Assembly (NCBI GenBank): GCA_947628675.1
Contig: CANRAR010000001.1
Coordinates: 124,001 to 188,000, forward strand
Direction of reading: 5' to 3'
DNA: 64,000 nt
Source: an uncultured Clostridia bacterium
Lineage (GTDB): Bacteria; Bacillota; Clostridia; Christensenellales; Borkfalkiaceae
Part shown: piece by piece, positions 8,183-18,379 of the stretch
Layout of the letters: each line of letters opens with the position of its first letter
Numbering within the stretch: position 1 is the stretch's first letter
Position numbers and translations under genes: made by a program
Notes under the pieces: generated by a model
Told to the model about the DNA's origin: nothing
The model's database searches: none
The model's input: the letters and a program-made list of their open reading frames with translations, nothing else

Positions 8183-8818
8183 ATGAGTAAAGCAATCATC
8201 GGTCGCAAAGTGGGCATGACCCAGATCTTTGCGGAGGACGGCAAGGTCATCCCCGTCACCGTCGTCGAGGCAGGCCCCTGCCCCGTCGTGCAGGTCAAGA
8301 CGGTGGAGACGGACGGGTATGTCGCCGTCAAACTCGGCTTCGGCGAGGCGAAAGAGAAATCGCTGACGAAGCCCGACCTCGGGCAGTTCAAGAAGGCGAA
8401 CGTCAAGCCCTGCAAGGTCTTGAAGGAAGTGCGCGTCGAGAGTGTAGAGGGCTACACCGTCGGCGGCGAAGTGAAGGCGGACGTGTTCGCCGCGGGCGAC
8501 CGGGTGGACGTCTCGGGCGTCAGCAAGGGTCACGGCTTCACGGGCGTCATCAAGAAGTGGAACCAGCACCGCTTGAAGGAAACGCACGGCGTCGGCCCCG
8601 TACACCGCGAGCCCGGCTCCATGGGCTCCATCAGCGACCCCTCGCGCGTGTTCAAGCACAAGCACCTCGCGGGTCACTGGGGCGTGGAGAACGTCACCGT
8701 GCAGAACCTCGAAGTCGTGCGCGTGGATGTGGCGCGGAACGCCATTCTCCTGAAGGGCGCCATTCCCGGCCCCAAGGGCAGCGTCGTCACGGTGAGAACG
8801 AGCGTCAAGCAGAAATAA
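8183..8818 (+). CDS. rplC: 50S ribosomal protein L3
   Basis: L3 binds 23S rRNA near the peptidyl transferase centre and helps start 50S assembly. The 211-residue protein has the usual [10 protein letters not shown] start, the central [12 protein letters not shown] loop and the conserved PGSMGS segment that reaches toward the active site. An AAAGGAG site precedes it, and rplD follows after 12 bp. Nothing unusual is seen. Confidence 0.98.
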   Translation: MSKAIIGRKVGMTQIFAEDGKVIPVTVVEAGPCPVVQVKTVETDGYVAVKLGFGEAKEKSLTKPDLGQFKKANVKPCKVLKEVRVESVEGYTVGGEVKADVFAAGDRVDVSGVSKGHGFTGVIKKWNQHRLKETHGVGPVHREPGSMGSISDPSRVFKHKHLAGHWGVENVTVQNLEVVRVDVARNAILLKGAIPGPKGSVVTVRTSVKQK

Positions 8819-8830
8819 GGAGCGAAAACC

Positions 8831-9454
8831 ATGGCAAACGTGAAAGTATATAATATGAAAGGGGAAGAGGTGGGCAGCCTCGACCTCTCCGATAAAGTGT
8901 TCGGCGCCGACTACAACGAGCCGCTCATCCATCAGGCCGTCGTCACCTATCTCGCCAACCAGCGGCAGGGGACGAAATCGACGCTCACCCGCACCGAAGT
9001 GCGCGGCGGCGGCATCAAGCCCTACCGCCAGAAGGGCACCGGCCGTGCGCGCCAGGGCTCCATCCGTGCGCCCCAGTGGATCAAGGGCGGCGTGGTGTTC
9101 GCACCCAAGCCCCGCGACTTCACAAAGAAGATGAACACTGCCGCAAAGCGCGGTGCGTTCGTCTCGGCGCTCTCCAAGAAGGTGGCGGACGGCGAACTGC
9201 TCGTCGTGGACGAGCTCAAAGTCTCGGCTCCCAAGACCAAGGAGATGGCGGCGTTCAAGAAGGCTTTGAAACTCGACAAGCGCACCGTCATCGTCATGGA
9301 CGAGCCCGATAAGGACGTCATCTTGGCGGCGCGCAACATCGAAAAGCTCTCCACCATCGACGTGGGCGAGGTGAATACCTACGAACTCGTCTCCAACGCC
9401 GTTGTGGTGCTCACCAAGGGCAGTGCGAAAAAACTCGAGGAGGCTTACTGCTGA
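8831..9454 (+). CDS. rplD: 50S ribosomal protein L4
   Basis: L4 lines the exit tunnel with its long loop, seen here as [17 protein letters not shown] followed by [15 protein letters not shown]. The 207-residue length is standard. In enterobacteria L4 also represses the S10 operon through its leader, so it is the natural candidate to read the structured leader upstream of rpsJ; that link is inference. Its stop overlaps the rplW start by one base (TGATG). Confidence 0.98.
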   Translation: MANVKVYNMKGEEVGSLDLSDKVFGADYNEPLIHQAVVTYLANQRQGTKSTLTRTEVRGGGIKPYRQKGTGRARQGSIRAPQWIKGGVVFAPKPRDFTKKMNTAAKRGAFVSALSKKVADGELLVVDELKVSAPKTKEMAAFKKALKLDKRTVIVMDEPDKDVILAARNIEKLSTIDVGEVNTYELVSNAVVVLTKGSAKKLEEAYC

Positions 9455-9741
9455 TGTACGAAGACATTATCATCCGCCCCGTCCTCACCGAAAAGGGATA
9501 CGACGGGATCGCCGAAAAGCGCTATGCGTTTATCGTGGATAAACGGGCGAACAAGACGGAAATTAAAATCGCCGTCGAAAAGATGTTCAATGTGAGCGTG
9601 AAGAGCGTGAACACGGTCACCTGCCCCGGCAAACTCAAGAGAATGGGCAGGAACGAGGGGTACACGCCCACCGAAAAGAAGGCGATCGTGACACTTCACG
9701 AGAGCAGCAAGGCAATCGAGGCGTTCAACACGTTGTCGTAA
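9454..9741 (+). CDS. rplW: 50S ribosomal protein L23
   Basis: L23 sits at the tunnel exit and docks trigger factor and SRP. The 95-residue protein shows the typical PVLTEKGY start and the FIVDKRANKTEIKIAVEKMF core. It is translationally coupled to rplD through the TGATG overlap. The length and motifs are ordinary for Bacillota. Confidence 0.97.
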   Translation: MYEDIIIRPVLTEKGYDGIAEKRYAFIVDKRANKTEIKIAVEKMFNVSVKSVNTVTCPGKLKRMGRNEGYTPTEKKAIVTLHESSKAIEAFNTLS

Positions 9742-9756
9742 TCGGAGGAGAGAAAA

Positions 9757-10584
9757 ATGGCTATCAAGAGATATAAACCCACGTCCGCCGCGCGCCGCCT
9801 CATGACGGTGCCCGCCTACGGCGAGATCTCCAAGGCGAAGCCCGAACGGGCGCTTCTCGAAGATCAGAGAAAGTCGGGCGGCAGAAACAGCGCGGGACGC
9901 ATCACCGTGCGCCACATCGGCGGCGGCAATAAGAGAAAGTACCGCATCATCGACTTCAAGAGGAATAAGGACGGCATCCCCGCGACGGTGAAGAGCATCC
10001 AATACGATCCCAACCGCAGCGCCAATATCGCCCTCCTCGTGTACGCAGACGGCGAAAAGCGCTACATCCTCGCGCCCGTCGGCCTCAACGTCGGCGACAA
10101 GGTGCAGAGCGGTGCGGGCTCGGATATCAAGGTGGGCAATGCGCTCGCCCTTGCGGATATCCCCGTCGGTACCATCGTGCACAACCTCGAAATGAAACCC
10201 GGCAGGGGCGGCCAGATCGCGCGCGCCGCGGGCATCTCGGCGCAGATCATGGCGAAAGAGGGCGCGTACGCGACCATCCGGATGCCCTCGGGCGAGATGC
10301 GGCTCATCCCCATCGGCTGCAAGGCGACGATCGGGCAGGTCGGCAACGTGGAGCACGAGATCATCCGCATCGGCAAGGCGGGCAAGACGCGCCACCTCGG
10401 CATCCGTCCCACCGTCCGCGGCTCTGTAATGAATCCCAACGACCACCCGCACGGCGGCGGCGAAGGCAAATCTCCCGTCGGCCACGCAGGGCCCGAGACC
10501 CCTTGGGGCAAGCCCGCGCTCGGCTACAAGACGAGAAAGAAGAAGAACCCGACGAGCAAATTCATCTTGAAGAGAATCAACTGA
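9757..10584 (+). CDS. rplB: 50S ribosomal protein L2
   Basis: L2 is a core 23S rRNA-binding protein needed for subunit association and peptidyl transfer. The 275-residue sequence has [15 protein letters not shown] near residue 47, and the C-terminal [16 protein letters not shown] with the conserved His region, ending in [21 protein letters not shown] site precedes it. It is complete. Confidence 0.98.
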   Translation: MAIKRYKPTSAARRLMTVPAYGEISKAKPERALLEDQRKSGGRNSAGRITVRHIGGGNKRKYRIIDFKRNKDGIPATVKSIQYDPNRSANIALLVYADGEKRYILAPVGLNVGDKVQSGAGSDIKVGNALALADIPVGTIVHNLEMKPGRGGQIARAAGISAQIMAKEGAYATIRMPSGEMRLIPIGCKATIGQVGNVEHEIIRIGKAGKTRHLGIRPTVRGSVMNPNDHPHGGGEGKSPVGHAGPETPWGKPALGYKTRKKKNPTSKFILKRIN

Positions 10585-10599
10585 GGGAGGGAGTAAACA

Positions 10600-10878
10600 A
10601 TGTCAAGAAGTGTCAAGAAAGGGCCTTACGTAGAAGCCAAACTCCTGCAAAGGATCGAGGCGATGAACGAGGCCAACGAGAAAAAGGTACTCAAAACTTG
10701 GTCGAGAGCCTCGACGATCTTCCCTCAAATGGTCGGCCACACCATCGCCGTGTACGACGGCAGGAAGCACGTGCCCGTCTATATCACCGAAGATATGGTG
10801 GGCTGCAAACTCGGCGAATTCGCCCCCACGAGAACGTTCCGCGGGCACACGGCGAAGACGACGACGCCCGGCAAGTAA
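10600..10878 (+). CDS. rpsS: 30S ribosomal protein S19
   Basis: S19 binds 16S rRNA in the head together with S13. The 92-residue protein opens with [12 protein letters not shown] and contains the hallmark [15 protein letters not shown] and [12 protein letters not shown] segments. It is preceded by GGGAGGGAG and lies 12 bp before rplV. Confidence 0.98.
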   Translation: MSRSVKKGPYVEAKLLQRIEAMNEANEKKVLKTWSRASTIFPQMVGHTIAVYDGRKHVPVYITEDMVGCKLGEFAPTRTFRGHTAKTTTPGK

Positions 10879-10890
10879 GGAGGAGACGAA

Positions 10891-11292
10891 ATGGCAAGGA
10901 ATATGAAAGCAAAGGCCGAGCGGGTAGAGGAGCGGCGCGAAAAGCGCCCCTACGCGGTCGCAAAATACATCAGAGTTTCTCCCTATAAGGTGCGCACGGT
11001 GCTCGATCTTATCAGAGGCAAGTCGGTCGCGGAGGCGCAGGCCATCCTCGACAACCTCACGAACGGCGGCGCGGCGCCCACCAAAAAGGTACTCATGAGC
11101 GCGGTCGCAAACGCGGAGCACAACAAGGGCATGGACAGGGGCGACCTCTTCGTCGCCGAATGCTATGCGAACGGCGGCACGAGCCTCAAACGGATGCAGC
11201 CCGTCTCCAAGGGCAGAGGCCATGCGATTTTGAAGAGAACGAGCCACATCACGGTGATTCTTGACGTGAAGAAAGCGGAGGGAGAAATTTAA
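10891..11292 (+). CDS. rplV: 50S ribosomal protein L22
   Basis: L22 extends a beta-hairpin into the exit tunnel; macrolide resistance changes fall there in other species. The 133-residue protein has a basic N-terminal extension of about 20 residues before the usual [10 protein letters not shown] start of the core, and ends with [19 protein letters not shown]. It is one base from rpsC, which implies coupling. Confidence 0.97.
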   Translation: MARNMKAKAERVEERREKRPYAVAKYIRVSPYKVRTVLDLIRGKSVAEAQAILDNLTNGGAAPTKKVLMSAVANAEHNKGMDRGDLFVAECYANGGTSLKRMQPVSKGRGHAILKRTSHITVILDVKKAEGEI

Positions 11293-11293
11293 C

Positions 11294-11953
11294 ATGGGTC
11301 AGAAAGTAAATCCCCACGGGTTGAGAGTAGGTGTTATTAAAGGTTGGGATACGCAGTGGTACGCCGATAAGAAGGAGTTCGCCGCCTATCTCAAAGAGGA
11401 CAACGACATCCGTACCTTCCTCAAAAAGAAATACTACGCGGCCGCTGTCTCGAAGATCCTCATCGAGCGCGCGGCGGGCAGAATTACCGTCACCATCTAC
11501 ACGGGCCGCCCCGGTGTGCTCATCGGCAAGGCGGGCGCGGAGATCGAGGTCATCAAGAAGGATCTCGGCAAGATCACCAAGGGCAAGCAGGTGATCGTCA
11601 ACGTCAACGAAGTGAGAAAGCCCGACGCCGACGCGCAACTCGTCGCCGAGAGCGTTGCGGCGCAACTCGAAAAGCGTATCGCGTTCAGAAGAGCCATCAA
11701 GCAGGCCATCGGGCGCACGATGCGCGCGGGCGTGAAGGGCGTCAAGATGCAGGTCTCGGGTCGTTTGGACGGCCGTGAGATCGCGGGGTGCGAGCACTAC
11801 CATGAGGGCTCCATTCCCCTTCAGACGCTGCGCGCCGACATCGAATACGGCTTTGCGGAGGCGCACACGACGTTCGGCATGATCGGCGTCAAGTGCTGGA
11901 TCTATAAGGGCGAAGTCCTGAAAGCCGCAAAGAAGGCGGAAGGAGGCAAATAA
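11294..11953 (+). CDS. rpsC: 30S ribosomal protein S3
   Basis: S3 forms part of the mRNA entry helicase site. The 219-residue sequence begins [13 protein letters not shown], has the KH-domain motif [15 protein letters not shown] near residue 75, and the C-terminal domain with [18 protein letters not shown]. Its stop overlaps rplP by one base. Confidence 0.98.
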   Translation: MGQKVNPHGLRVGVIKGWDTQWYADKKEFAAYLKEDNDIRTFLKKKYYAAAVSKILIERAAGRITVTIYTGRPGVLIGKAGAEIEVIKKDLGKITKGKQVIVNVNEVRKPDADAQLVAESVAAQLEKRIAFRRAIKQAIGRTMRAGVKGVKMQVSGRLDGREIAGCEHYHEGSIPLQTLRADIEYGFAEAHTTFGMIGVKCWIYKGEVLKAAKKAEGGK

Positions 11954-12402
11954 TGTTAATTCCCAAGAGAGTGAAGAGAAGAAAGCAGCACCGCGGCAGT
12001 TTGAAGGGCGCTGCTCATAAGGGAAATATCGTCGCGTATGGAGAGTACGGCCTCGTCGCCGAAGAGGCGGGCTGGATCAAGTCCAACCAGATCGAGGCGG
12101 CGCGTATCGCAATGACCCGTTTCATCAAGCGCGGCGGGCAAGTGTGGATCGACATCTTCCCCCACAAGCCCATCACGCGGCACCCCGCCGAAGCCCGTAT
12201 GGGTTCGGGCAAGGGCGGCGTCGAGTTTTGGGTCGCCGTCGTAAAGCCCGGCAGAGTGCTGTTTGAAATGGCGGGCGTCCCCGAGGACGTCGCGCGGGAG
12301 GCAATGCGTCTCGCGGCGCACAAACTCCCCGTGAAGTGCAAGTTTGTCAAGAAAGAGGCGGCTGTTCCCGCCGAAATCACGGCAGAAGGCGGTGAAGTCT
12401 GA
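11953..12402 (+). CDS. rplP: 50S ribosomal protein L16
   Basis: L16 organises the A-site side of the 50S subunit. The 149-residue protein has [15 protein letters not shown] and the conserved [16 protein letters not shown] and [16 protein letters not shown] stretches. It overlaps rpsC and rpmC by one base each. About ten extra C-terminal residues ([11 protein letters not shown]) lie beyond the usual end. Confidence 0.97.
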   Translation: MLIPKRVKRRKQHRGSLKGAAHKGNIVAYGEYGLVAEEAGWIKSNQIEAARIAMTRFIKRGGQVWIDIFPHKPITRHPAEARMGSGKGGVEFWVAVVKPGRVLFEMAGVPEDVAREAMRLAAHKLPVKCKFVKKEAAVPAEITAEGGEV

Positions 12403-12593
12403 TGAAAAGCAATGAATTTAAGGGCATGACCGACGTAGAACTCGATAAGAAGCTCAAAGATCTCAAGAGCGAACTCTTCAACCTGCGGTTCCGCCATGCG
12501 AGCGGACAGCTGGAAAATCCCGTCTCCATCCGCCTGTGCAAGCGGGATATTGCGCGGGTAAACACAGAGATCCGCGCCCGTCAGGCGAAGTGA
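12402..12593 (+). CDS. rpmC: 50S ribosomal protein L29
   Basis: L29 is a two-helix protein near the exit tunnel next to L23. The 63-residue sequence shows the typical [23 protein letters not shown] and the C-terminal [12 protein letters not shown]. It starts inside the rplP stop (TGATG). Confidence 0.97.
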   Translation: MKSNEFKGMTDVELDKKLKDLKSELFNLRFRHASGQLENPVSIRLCKRDIARVNTEIRARQAK

Positions 12594-12603
12594 GGAAAAG
12601 GCA

Positions 12604-12858
12604 ATGGAAAGAAATTTGAGAAAAGAGAGAGTCGGCATCGTAGTTTCCGACAAGATGGATAAGACGGTGGTCGTCGCCGTCACGGAGAAGCGCAAGCACC
12701 CCGTGTACAAGAAGACGATCACGCGCACCAACCGCTTCAAGGCGCACGACGAGGAGAACGAGTGCGGCGTGGGCGACACCGTGAGGATCGTCGAGACGCG
12801 CAAACTCTCCAAGGATAAGAACTGGCGCGTCGCCGAGATCGTCGAAAAGGCGAAGTAA
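12604..12858 (+). CDS. rpsQ: 30S ribosomal protein S17
   Basis: S17 is an early-binding OB-fold protein of the 30S body. The 84-residue product has [15 protein letters not shown] and [20 protein letters not shown], both standard. It lies between rpmC and rplN with 10 and 13 bp spacers. Confidence 0.98.
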   Translation: MERNLRKERVGIVVSDKMDKTVVVAVTEKRKHPVYKKTITRTNRFKAHDEENECGVGDTVRIVETRKLSKDKNWRVAEIVEKAK

Positions 12859-12871
12859 GGGGGACAAAAGA

Positions 12872-13240
12872 ATGATACAACCTCAAACGAGATTGAAAGT
12901 AGCCGACAACTCGGGCGCAAAGGAAATCATGTGCATCCGTGTGCTCGGCGGCAGTTTCAGAAGAACGGGCAACATCGGCGACGTCATCGTGGCGTCCGTC
13001 AAGACCGCGACCCCCGGCGGCGCCGTCAAGAAGGGCGAAGTCGTGAAGGCGGTCATCGTGAGAAGCGCGAAGGGCATCCGCCGTCCCGACGGCACCTACA
13101 TCCGCTTCGACGACAATGCGGCAGTCATCATCGACGCGCAGAAGCAGCCGAGAGGCACCCGTATCTTTGGGCCCATCGCAAGAGAACTGCGCGAAAAGGA
13201 CTATATGCGCATCATCTCCCTCGCACCCGAGGTTCTGTAA
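12872..13240 (+). CDS. rplN: 50S ribosomal protein L14
   Basis: L14 forms intersubunit bridge B8. The 122-residue sequence begins [18 protein letters not shown] and includes [15 protein letters not shown] and [16 protein letters not shown], as expected. It marks the junction of the S10 and spc parts of the cluster, and no separate promoter is visible here. Confidence 0.98.
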   Translation: MIQPQTRLKVADNSGAKEIMCIRVLGGSFRRTGNIGDVIVASVKTATPGGAVKKGEVVKAVIVRSAKGIRRPDGTYIRFDDNAAVIIDAQKQPRGTRIFGPIARELREKDYMRIISLAPEVL

Positions 13241-13252
13241 GGAGGCGCCGCA

Positions 13253-13690
13253 ATGAAGATCAAAGTCAACGATAACGTGCTCGTCATTACGGGCAAATAC
13301 AAGGGCAAAGAGGGCAAGGTCCTGAAGACCGACCCCACGGCGGGAAAGGTCATCGTCGAGGGCGTGAACATCGTCCACAAGCACGAGAAGGCGAGAAAGG
13401 CCAACGATACGAGCCGCATCATCACCGAGGAAGCGCCCATCGACGTGAGCAACGTGGAACTCGTCTGCGACAAGTGCGGCAAGCCCACCCGCGTGGGACA
13501 CGCCTTTGTGGAAGGTAAGAAGGTCCGCGTGTGCAAGAAGTGCGGCGCGGTGCTCGACAAGGCGTACGTGAAGAAGGCGAAGAAGGCCGCCGCCGAAGAG
13601 GCGAAGGCAGAGGCGCCCAAGAAGCGTACGAGAAAGCGCACCCAGAAGGCGGAAGCGCCCGAGGGCGAAACGCAGGAAACGCAAGAGTAA
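13253..13690 (+). CDS. rplX: 50S ribosomal protein L24 with long charged C-terminal tail
   Basis: L24 starts 50S assembly. The KOW motif is at the N-terminus (DNVLVITGKYKGKEGKVLK), followed by a four-Cys pattern, CDKCGKPTR and CKKCGAVLD. The family is usually about 103-110 residues; this one has 145 because of an added tail rich in Lys, Ala and Glu (about residues 105-145). The tail is low-complexity and is probably disordered. Confidence 0.96.
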   Translation: MKIKVNDNVLVITGKYKGKEGKVLKTDPTAGKVIVEGVNIVHKHEKARKANDTSRIITEEAPIDVSNVELVCDKCGKPTRVGHAFVEGKKVRVCKKCGAVLDKAYVKKAKKAAAEEAKAEAPKKRTRKRTQKAEAPEGETQETQE

Positions 13691-13708
13691 CGGAGCGGAG
13701 GAAAGAAA

Positions 13709-14293
13709 ATGGCAGAGAAAAAAGCAGAAAAGAAAGTCGCCGCTCCCACGGAGCCGAGCAGAGTGAAGGTGCTGTACGAACAGGAAGTTGTGCCCTACCT
13801 CATCAAGAAATTCGGCTATACCTCCGTGATGCAAGTCCCCAAGATCGAGAAGATCGTCATCAACACGGGACTTGGCGACATCAAGGATAACCAAAAGTCG
13901 ATGCAGACGGTGGAAAAGGAACTCGCCCTCATCACGGGGCAGAAGCCCATCTACCGCAAGGCTACCAAATCGGTCGCAAACTTCAAGCTCCGCGAGGGCA
14001 TGAACATCGGCCTCAAAGTGACGCTCCGCGGCAGGAAGATGTACGACTTCTATGATAAGCTCGTCTCCATCGCCCTTCCCCGCGTCCGCGATTTCCGCGG
14101 CGTCTCCGCGACGGCGTTCGACGGCAGAGGCAACTACGCGCTGGGGCTCAAAGAGCAACTCATCTTCCCCGAGATCACCTACGATCAGGTGGAGAAGATC
14201 CGCGGCATGGACGTCGTCATCGTCACGACCGCCAAGACGGATGAGGAAGCGAGAGAACTGCTCCGTTGCCTCGGAATGCCCTTCAAGAAGTGA
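13709..14293 (+). CDS. rplE: 50S ribosomal protein L5
   Basis: L5 binds 5S rRNA and contacts the P-site tRNA. The 194-residue protein has [36 protein letters not shown] and PRVRDFRGV, all conserved. A 17-residue Lys/Ala-rich extension precedes the usual start. It lies 10 bp before rpsN. Confidence 0.97.
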   Translation: MAEKKAEKKVAAPTEPSRVKVLYEQEVVPYLIKKFGYTSVMQVPKIEKIVINTGLGDIKDNQKSMQTVEKELALITGQKPIYRKATKSVANFKLREGMNIGLKVTLRGRKMYDFYDKLVSIALPRVRDFRGVSATAFDGRGNYALGLKEQLIFPEITYDQVEKIRGMDVVIVTTAKTDEEARELLRCLGMPFKK

Positions 14294-14303
14294 GGAAGAA
14301 GAT

Positions 14304-14489
14304 ATGGCAAAGAAATCAATGATCAACAAGCAGCAGAAAACGCCCAAGTTCTCGACGAGAGCATACACCCGTTGCTCCATCTGCGGGCGTCCCCACGCGG
14401 TTTTGAGGAAGTACGGCGTCTGCCGTATCTGCTTCCGCAACCTTGCGTACAAGGGGCAGATCCCCGGCGTGAAGAAGTCGAGCTGGTAA
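14304..14489 (+). CDS. rpsN: 30S ribosomal protein S14, zinc-binding type
   Basis: This 61-residue S14 is the short form with an intact zinc ribbon, CSICGRPH and CRICFRNLA. The ORF track merges it into an upstream frame, but the ATG at 14304 follows GAGGAAG and gives the standard [12 protein letters not shown] start. The zinc form is typical of Gram-positive bacteria; a zinc-free paralogue might exist elsewhere. Confidence 0.97.
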   Translation: MAKKSMINKQQKTPKFSTRAYTRCSICGRPHAVLRKYGVCRICFRNLAYKGQIPGVKKSSW

Positions 14490-14500
14490 GGAGGCAAGAG

Positions 14501-14893
14501 ATGACAGATCCCATCGCAGATATGCTCACAAGAATCAGAAACGCGCTCGCGGTCAGAAAGGATACGGTCGAGATCCCCAATTCCAACATGAAGAAGGCGA
14601 TCGCGGACATCCTTCTTGCCGAGGGCTACGTGAAGGACGTAAAACTCGTCCCCGATGAATTCAACGGCAAACTCGTCGTCACGCTCAAATACACGGCGGA
14701 GGGCACGTCGGTCATCGGAGGCTTGAAGCGCGTCTCCAAGCCCGGCCTGCGCACATACAGCGGCGCGCAGACGATGCCCAAAGTTTTGGGCGGCTACGGC
14801 ATTGCCATCGTCTCCACCAACAAGGGCATCATGACGGATAAGCAGGCGAAGGCCGCGAATGTCGGCGGCGAAGTGCTCTGCTACGTCTATTAA
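14501..14893 (+). CDS. rpsH: 30S ribosomal protein S8
   Basis: S8 binds the central domain of 16S rRNA and in enterobacteria represses the spc operon. The 130-residue sequence has DPIADMLTRIRNA and the C-terminal GYGIAIVSTNKGIMTDKQA. The true start is the ATG at 14501 after AAGGAGG, not the longer frame in the track. Confidence 0.97.
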   Translation: MTDPIADMLTRIRNALAVRKDTVEIPNSNMKKAIADILLAEGYVKDVKLVPDEFNGKLVVTLKYTAEGTSVIGGLKRVSKPGLRTYSGAQTMPKVLGGYGIAIVSTNKGIMTDKQAKAANVGGEVLCYVY

Positions 14894-14905
14894 GGAGGGA
14901 CGGCT

Positions 14906-15454
14906 ATGTCGAGAATCGGTAAGAAAGTCATCGCTGTTCCCGCGGGCGTCTCCGTGGATTTCGCGGAAGGCGTCGTCACCGTCAAGGGGCCTAAGGGACA
15001 GCTCACAAGAGAGATCAAAGGCAACATCGATATCAAGCACGAGGGTGCGGATATGCACGTCCTCGCGCTCGACGAGACCAAGGAGACCAACGCTCTGCAC
15101 GGGCTCTACCGCGCGCTCATCGCCGACATGGTGAAGGGCGTCTCCGAGGGCTTCACGAAGGGGCTCGAAGTCAAGGGCGTCGGCTGGAAGGCGGCGATGA
15201 ACGGCAATAAACTCGTTCTCAACGTCGGCTTCTCGCATCCCATCGAGTTCGTCCAGCCCGAGGGCATCAAGATAGAGTGCCCCACGCAGACGGAGATCAC
15301 CGTCTCGGGCATCGACAAGGTGCAGGTAGGCCAAGTTGCGGCGGATCTTCGTTCCATCCGCAAGCCCGAGCCCTACCACGGCTACGGCATCCGCTACAAG
15401 GGCGAGCACGTCGAGCACAAGGAAGGCAAGACCTCCGGCAAAGGCAAGAAGTAA
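14906..15454 (+). CDS. rplF: 50S ribosomal protein L6
   Basis: L6 sits near the factor-binding site. The 182-residue protein begins MSRIGKKVIAVPAGV, contains the two repeated L6 folds, and has the conserved RKPEPYHGYGIRYKGEHV near the end. A Lys/Gly-rich tail of about ten residues closes it. Confidence 0.98.
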   Translation: MSRIGKKVIAVPAGVSVDFAEGVVTVKGPKGQLTREIKGNIDIKHEGADMHVLALDETKETNALHGLYRALIADMVKGVSEGFTKGLEVKGVGWKAAMNGNKLVLNVGFSHPIEFVQPEGIKIECPTQTEITVSGIDKVQVGQVAADLRSIRKPEPYHGYGIRYKGEHVEHKEGKTSGKGKK

Positions 15455-15466
15455 GGGAGGGGAGAA

Positions 15467-15835
15467 ATGATAACGAAAATCGATAAGAACGAGGTAAGGC
15501 AGCGCCGCCATGCGCGAGTCCGCAAGACGGTATCGGGTACGCCCGAATGCCCCCGCCTCTCCGTTTACAGGAGCACCAAGAACATCTACGTCCAGTTCAT
15601 CGATGACGTGAACGGCGTGACCATCGCCTCCGCTTCCACCCTCGAAAAGGGCGTCAAGGAGGAGATCGCGGGCAAGACCAAGACGGACGCCGCCAAGATC
15701 GTCGGCAAAATTGCGGGCGAGAGAGCCAAGGAAAAGGGCGTCGAGACGGTCGTGTTCGACCGCGGCGGCTATCACTACACGGGGCGCGTTCAGGCGCTTG
15801 CGGACGGCGCACGGGAAGCCGGACTGAATTTTTAA
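15467..15835 (+). CDS. rplR: 50S ribosomal protein L18
   Basis: L18 delivers 5S rRNA to the large subunit together with L5. The 122-residue protein shows [18 protein letters not shown] and the C-terminal [24 protein letters not shown], both diagnostic. It is 12 bp from rpsE. Confidence 0.98.
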   Translation: MITKIDKNEVRQRRHARVRKTVSGTPECPRLSVYRSTKNIYVQFIDDVNGVTIASASTLEKGVKEEIAGKTKTDAAKIVGKIAGERAKEKGVETVVFDRGGYHYTGRVQALADGAREAGLNF

Positions 15836-15847
15836 GGAGAAGCGGGT

Positions 15848-16366
15848 ATGGCAAGAGAACAAAGACCTCAGAGAAGGCAGGAACAGGACGACGGCCTCAT
15901 CAAGAAGACCATCGGCATCAACCGCGTATCCAAGACGGTCAAGGGCGGCAAGAATATGCGCTTTGCGGCGCTCGTCGTCGTCGGTGACGGCAACGGCAAG
16001 GTAGGCTACGGCCAAGGCAAGAGCAAGGAAGTCCCCGAGGCCATCGAAAAGGCGACGCAGGCGGCGAAGAAGAACATGATAAGCGTCGCCGTCGTCGATA
16101 CGACCATTCCCCACGAAGTGCTCGGCAAGTTCGGCAAGGGTGCAGTGTTGATGCTCCCCGCCGCACAAGGTACGGGCGTCATCGCGGGCGGGCCCGTCCG
16201 TGCCGTCATGGAGGCCGCGGGCATCAAGAACATCAGAACCAAATCCCACGGTACGCAGAACCCCGTCAACTGCATCAAGGCGACCATCGCGGGGCTCGCC
16301 GAGCTCAAGACGGCGGAGGAGATCGCGGCGCTCCGCGGCAAGACCGTCGAAGAGATCGTAGGGTAA
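15848..16366 (+). CDS. rpsE: 30S ribosomal protein S5
   Basis: S5 shapes decoding fidelity and the mRNA entry site. The 172-residue sequence has the double-stranded RNA-binding core [21 protein letters not shown], the Gly-rich [14 protein letters not shown] and [14 protein letters not shown]. An N-terminal basic extension of about 15 residues is present. Confidence 0.98.
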   Translation: MAREQRPQRRQEQDDGLIKKTIGINRVSKTVKGGKNMRFAALVVVGDGNGKVGYGQGKSKEVPEAIEKATQAAKKNMISVAVVDTTIPHEVLGKFGKGAVLMLPAAQGTGVIAGGPVRAVMEAAGIKNIRTKSHGTQNPVNCIKATIAGLAELKTAEEIAALRGKTVEEIVG

Positions 16367-16376
16367 GGAGTACAGC

Positions 16377-16556
16377 ATGGCACAGATCAAAGTAACGCTC
16401 GTAAAGAGCACGAACGGCGAGGTGAAGTCGGTCAAGGCGACGGTAGCCGCGCTCGGTCTCAAAAAGATCAATTCGGAAAAGACCTTTGAAGATAGCCCCG
16501 CGTTGCAGGGGCAGTTGAAGAAGGTCGCCCACCTCATCAAGGTGGAGACCGTATAA
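16377..16556 (+). CDS. rpmD: 50S ribosomal protein L30
   Basis: This gene is too short for the ORF track. The 59-residue product reads [11 protein letters not shown] through [15 protein letters not shown] to LIKVETV, a standard bacterial L30. AAGGAG precedes the ATG at 16377. It lies between rpsE and rplO, its usual place. Confidence 0.96.
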   Translation: MAQIKVTLVKSTNGEVKSVKATVAALGLKKINSEKTFEDSPALQGQLKKVAHLIKVETV

Positions 16557-16567
16557 AGGAGAAAGCA

Positions 16568-17017
16568 ATGAGAATTGATACCATTTCTCCCGCAGAGGGA
16601 GCGAGAACGCCCGCAAAACGTTTGGGTCGCGGCATCGGCTCGGGGCTCGGCAAGACGAGCGGCAAGGGTCATAAGGGCCAGTGGGCGCGTTCGGGCGGCG
16701 GTGTCCGTCCCGGGTTCGAGGGCGGCCAGATGCCCCTCGCGCGCAGAGTTCCCAAGCGCGGCTTCCACAACAAGTGGGGCAGGGATTACGTCATCGTCAA
16801 TCTCAAAACGCTCAACGACCTTCCCGAGGGCACCGTGGTGGACTACGGCTACATCCTCGAGAACAAACTTGCGAAAGAAGTCAAAAACAACGTCGGGCTC
16901 AAAGTTTTGGGCGGCGGCGAACTCAACGTAAAGCTCACCGTGAAGGCGGCGAAATTCTCCGCCACCGCCAAGGAAGCCATCGAAAAGGCGGGCGGCACGG
17001 CGGAAGTCATCGAGTGA
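16568..17017 (+). CDS. rplO: 50S ribosomal protein L15
   Basis: L15 is a late-assembly 50S protein. The 149-residue protein has the Gly/Lys/Arg-rich N-terminus ([20 protein letters not shown]), [23 protein letters not shown], and a C-terminal fold ending GGTAEVIE. It is followed by secY after 34 bp. Confidence 0.98.
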   Translation: MRIDTISPAEGARTPAKRLGRGIGSGLGKTSGKGHKGQWARSGGGVRPGFEGGQMPLARRVPKRGFHNKWGRDYVIVNLKTLNDLPEGTVVDYGYILENKLAKEVKNNVGLKVLGGGELNVKLTVKAAKFSATAKEAIEKAGGTAEVIE

Positions 17018-17051
17018 CCTTCTCGTTTCTCGGTGCAGAAAGGAGTGAACC

Positions 17052-18359
17052 ATGATCGAAACATTGAAAAACGCCTTTCGCAATAAGGACATCCGGAAGA
17101 AGATCTTCATCACGCTTGCGCTTCTTCTGGTGTTCCGTATCGGGTGCTATATCCCCGTCCCGGGCGTAAACAGGAGCGCGTTCGAAACCGCCATCACGGG
17201 CAACCAGTTCCTCGCCCTCATGAGCGGCATCACGGGCAACGCCCTGCAGAACGCCACGCTGTTCGCGCTCGGCATCGGGCCGTACATCAACGCGTCCATT
17301 ATCGTCCAACTCTTGACGGTGGGCATCCCCGCCTTGGAGCGGCTCTCCAAGCAGGGCGAAGAGGGGCAGAAGAAGATCACGCTCATCACGCGCATCATCA
17401 CCATCATTTTGGCGATCGTGCAGTCCATCGGCGTCATCGTGCTGTTTGCGAACAACCTCAACGGCGGCAACGGCATCAACACCGCGCTCTTCTTCGATTC
17501 CACGTGGCTTGCGGGCATCTACATGACCATCCTCTACACGGCGGGCGCCATGCTCGTCATGTGGCTGGGCGAGCGCATCACCGACTACGGCGTGGGCAAC
17601 GGCATCTCGATGATCATCTTCATCGGTATCCTCTCCACGGCGGGGCTCTCCATCCTCGGCAAGTTTGAGGACGTGTTCGCGGGCAACCTCGATGCGCTCC
17701 TCGAAGTGGGTCTCTTCATCGTACTCGCCATCCTCATCTTCTTTGCGATCACCTACGTCGATCTCGCAGAGAGAAGGATCCCCGTGCAGTACGCCAAGCA
17801 GGTACGCGGCACCAAGATGTATGGCGGGCAGTCCTCCGTCATTCCCATGAAGATCACGGGAAGCGGCGTCATGCCCCTCATTTTCTCGTTCGCCATCCTG
17901 TCCTTCCCCAACATGATCATGAGCCTCGTCCCCTCGTGGAGCGACGAGTTGCAGTGGTGGACGGAGCACTTCTCCAACGGCACCCCTTGGTACGTTTTGG
18001 TGCTCGCCGTGCTCATCTTCGTGTTCTCGTTCTTCTATGCACAGATCGAGTTCAACCCCGAGGACGTCTCCAAGCAGATCCAGCAGAACGGCGGCTTCAT
18101 CCAGGGCATCCGCCCGGGCAAGCCGACGGCGCAGTATCTCTCCAAGATCCACAAGCGCATCACGCTGTTCGGCGCCATCTTCCTGACGCTCGTCGCGTTC
18201 GTGCCCTCGCTCATCTTCAGTATCGCCACGAGCGACTCCACGCTGCTCTCGGCGTTCTCCACGACGGGTATCCTCATCGTCGTCTCGGTCGCGCTGGAAT
18301 TTGATAAGCAGTTGCAGTCGCAGATCATGATGAAGAACTACAAGGGGTTCTTGAAATAA
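17052..18359 (+). CDS. secY: Preprotein translocase subunit SecY
   Basis: SecY forms the protein-conducting channel in the membrane. The 435-residue sequence has the expected ten transmembrane helices; the plug and channel signature is around PGVNRSAF and PYINASIIVQLL, and ERRIPVQYAKQ and GIRPGKPTAQYL are well conserved. The ATG follows AAAGGAG. A large palindromic repeat separates it from adk. Confidence 0.98.
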   Translation: MIETLKNAFRNKDIRKKIFITLALLLVFRIGCYIPVPGVNRSAFETAITGNQFLALMSGITGNALQNATLFALGIGPYINASIIVQLLTVGIPALERLSKQGEEGQKKITLITRIITIILAIVQSIGVIVLFANNLNGGNGINTALFFDSTWLAGIYMTILYTAGAMLVMWLGERITDYGVGNGISMIIFIGILSTAGLSILGKFEDVFAGNLDALLEVGLFIVLAILIFFAITYVDLAERRIPVQYAKQVRGTKMYGGQSSVIPMKITGSGVMPLIFSFAILSFPNMIMSLVPSWSDELQWWTEHFSNGTPWYVLVLAVLIFVFSFFYAQIEFNPEDVSKQIQQNGGFIQGIRPGKPTAQYLSKIHKRITLFGAIFLTLVAFVPSLIFSIATSDSTLLSAFSTTGILIVVSVALEFDKQLQSQIMMKNYKGFLK

Positions 18360-18379
18360 TCGGCGAAACGCGTATAAGC

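Noticed and set aside
12737-17113. A 1458-residue minus-strand ORF across the spc operon
   Set aside because: It lies wholly antisense to conserved ribosomal protein genes. GC-rich codons with G or C in the third position leave the antisense frame open; the translation has no recognisable domain.
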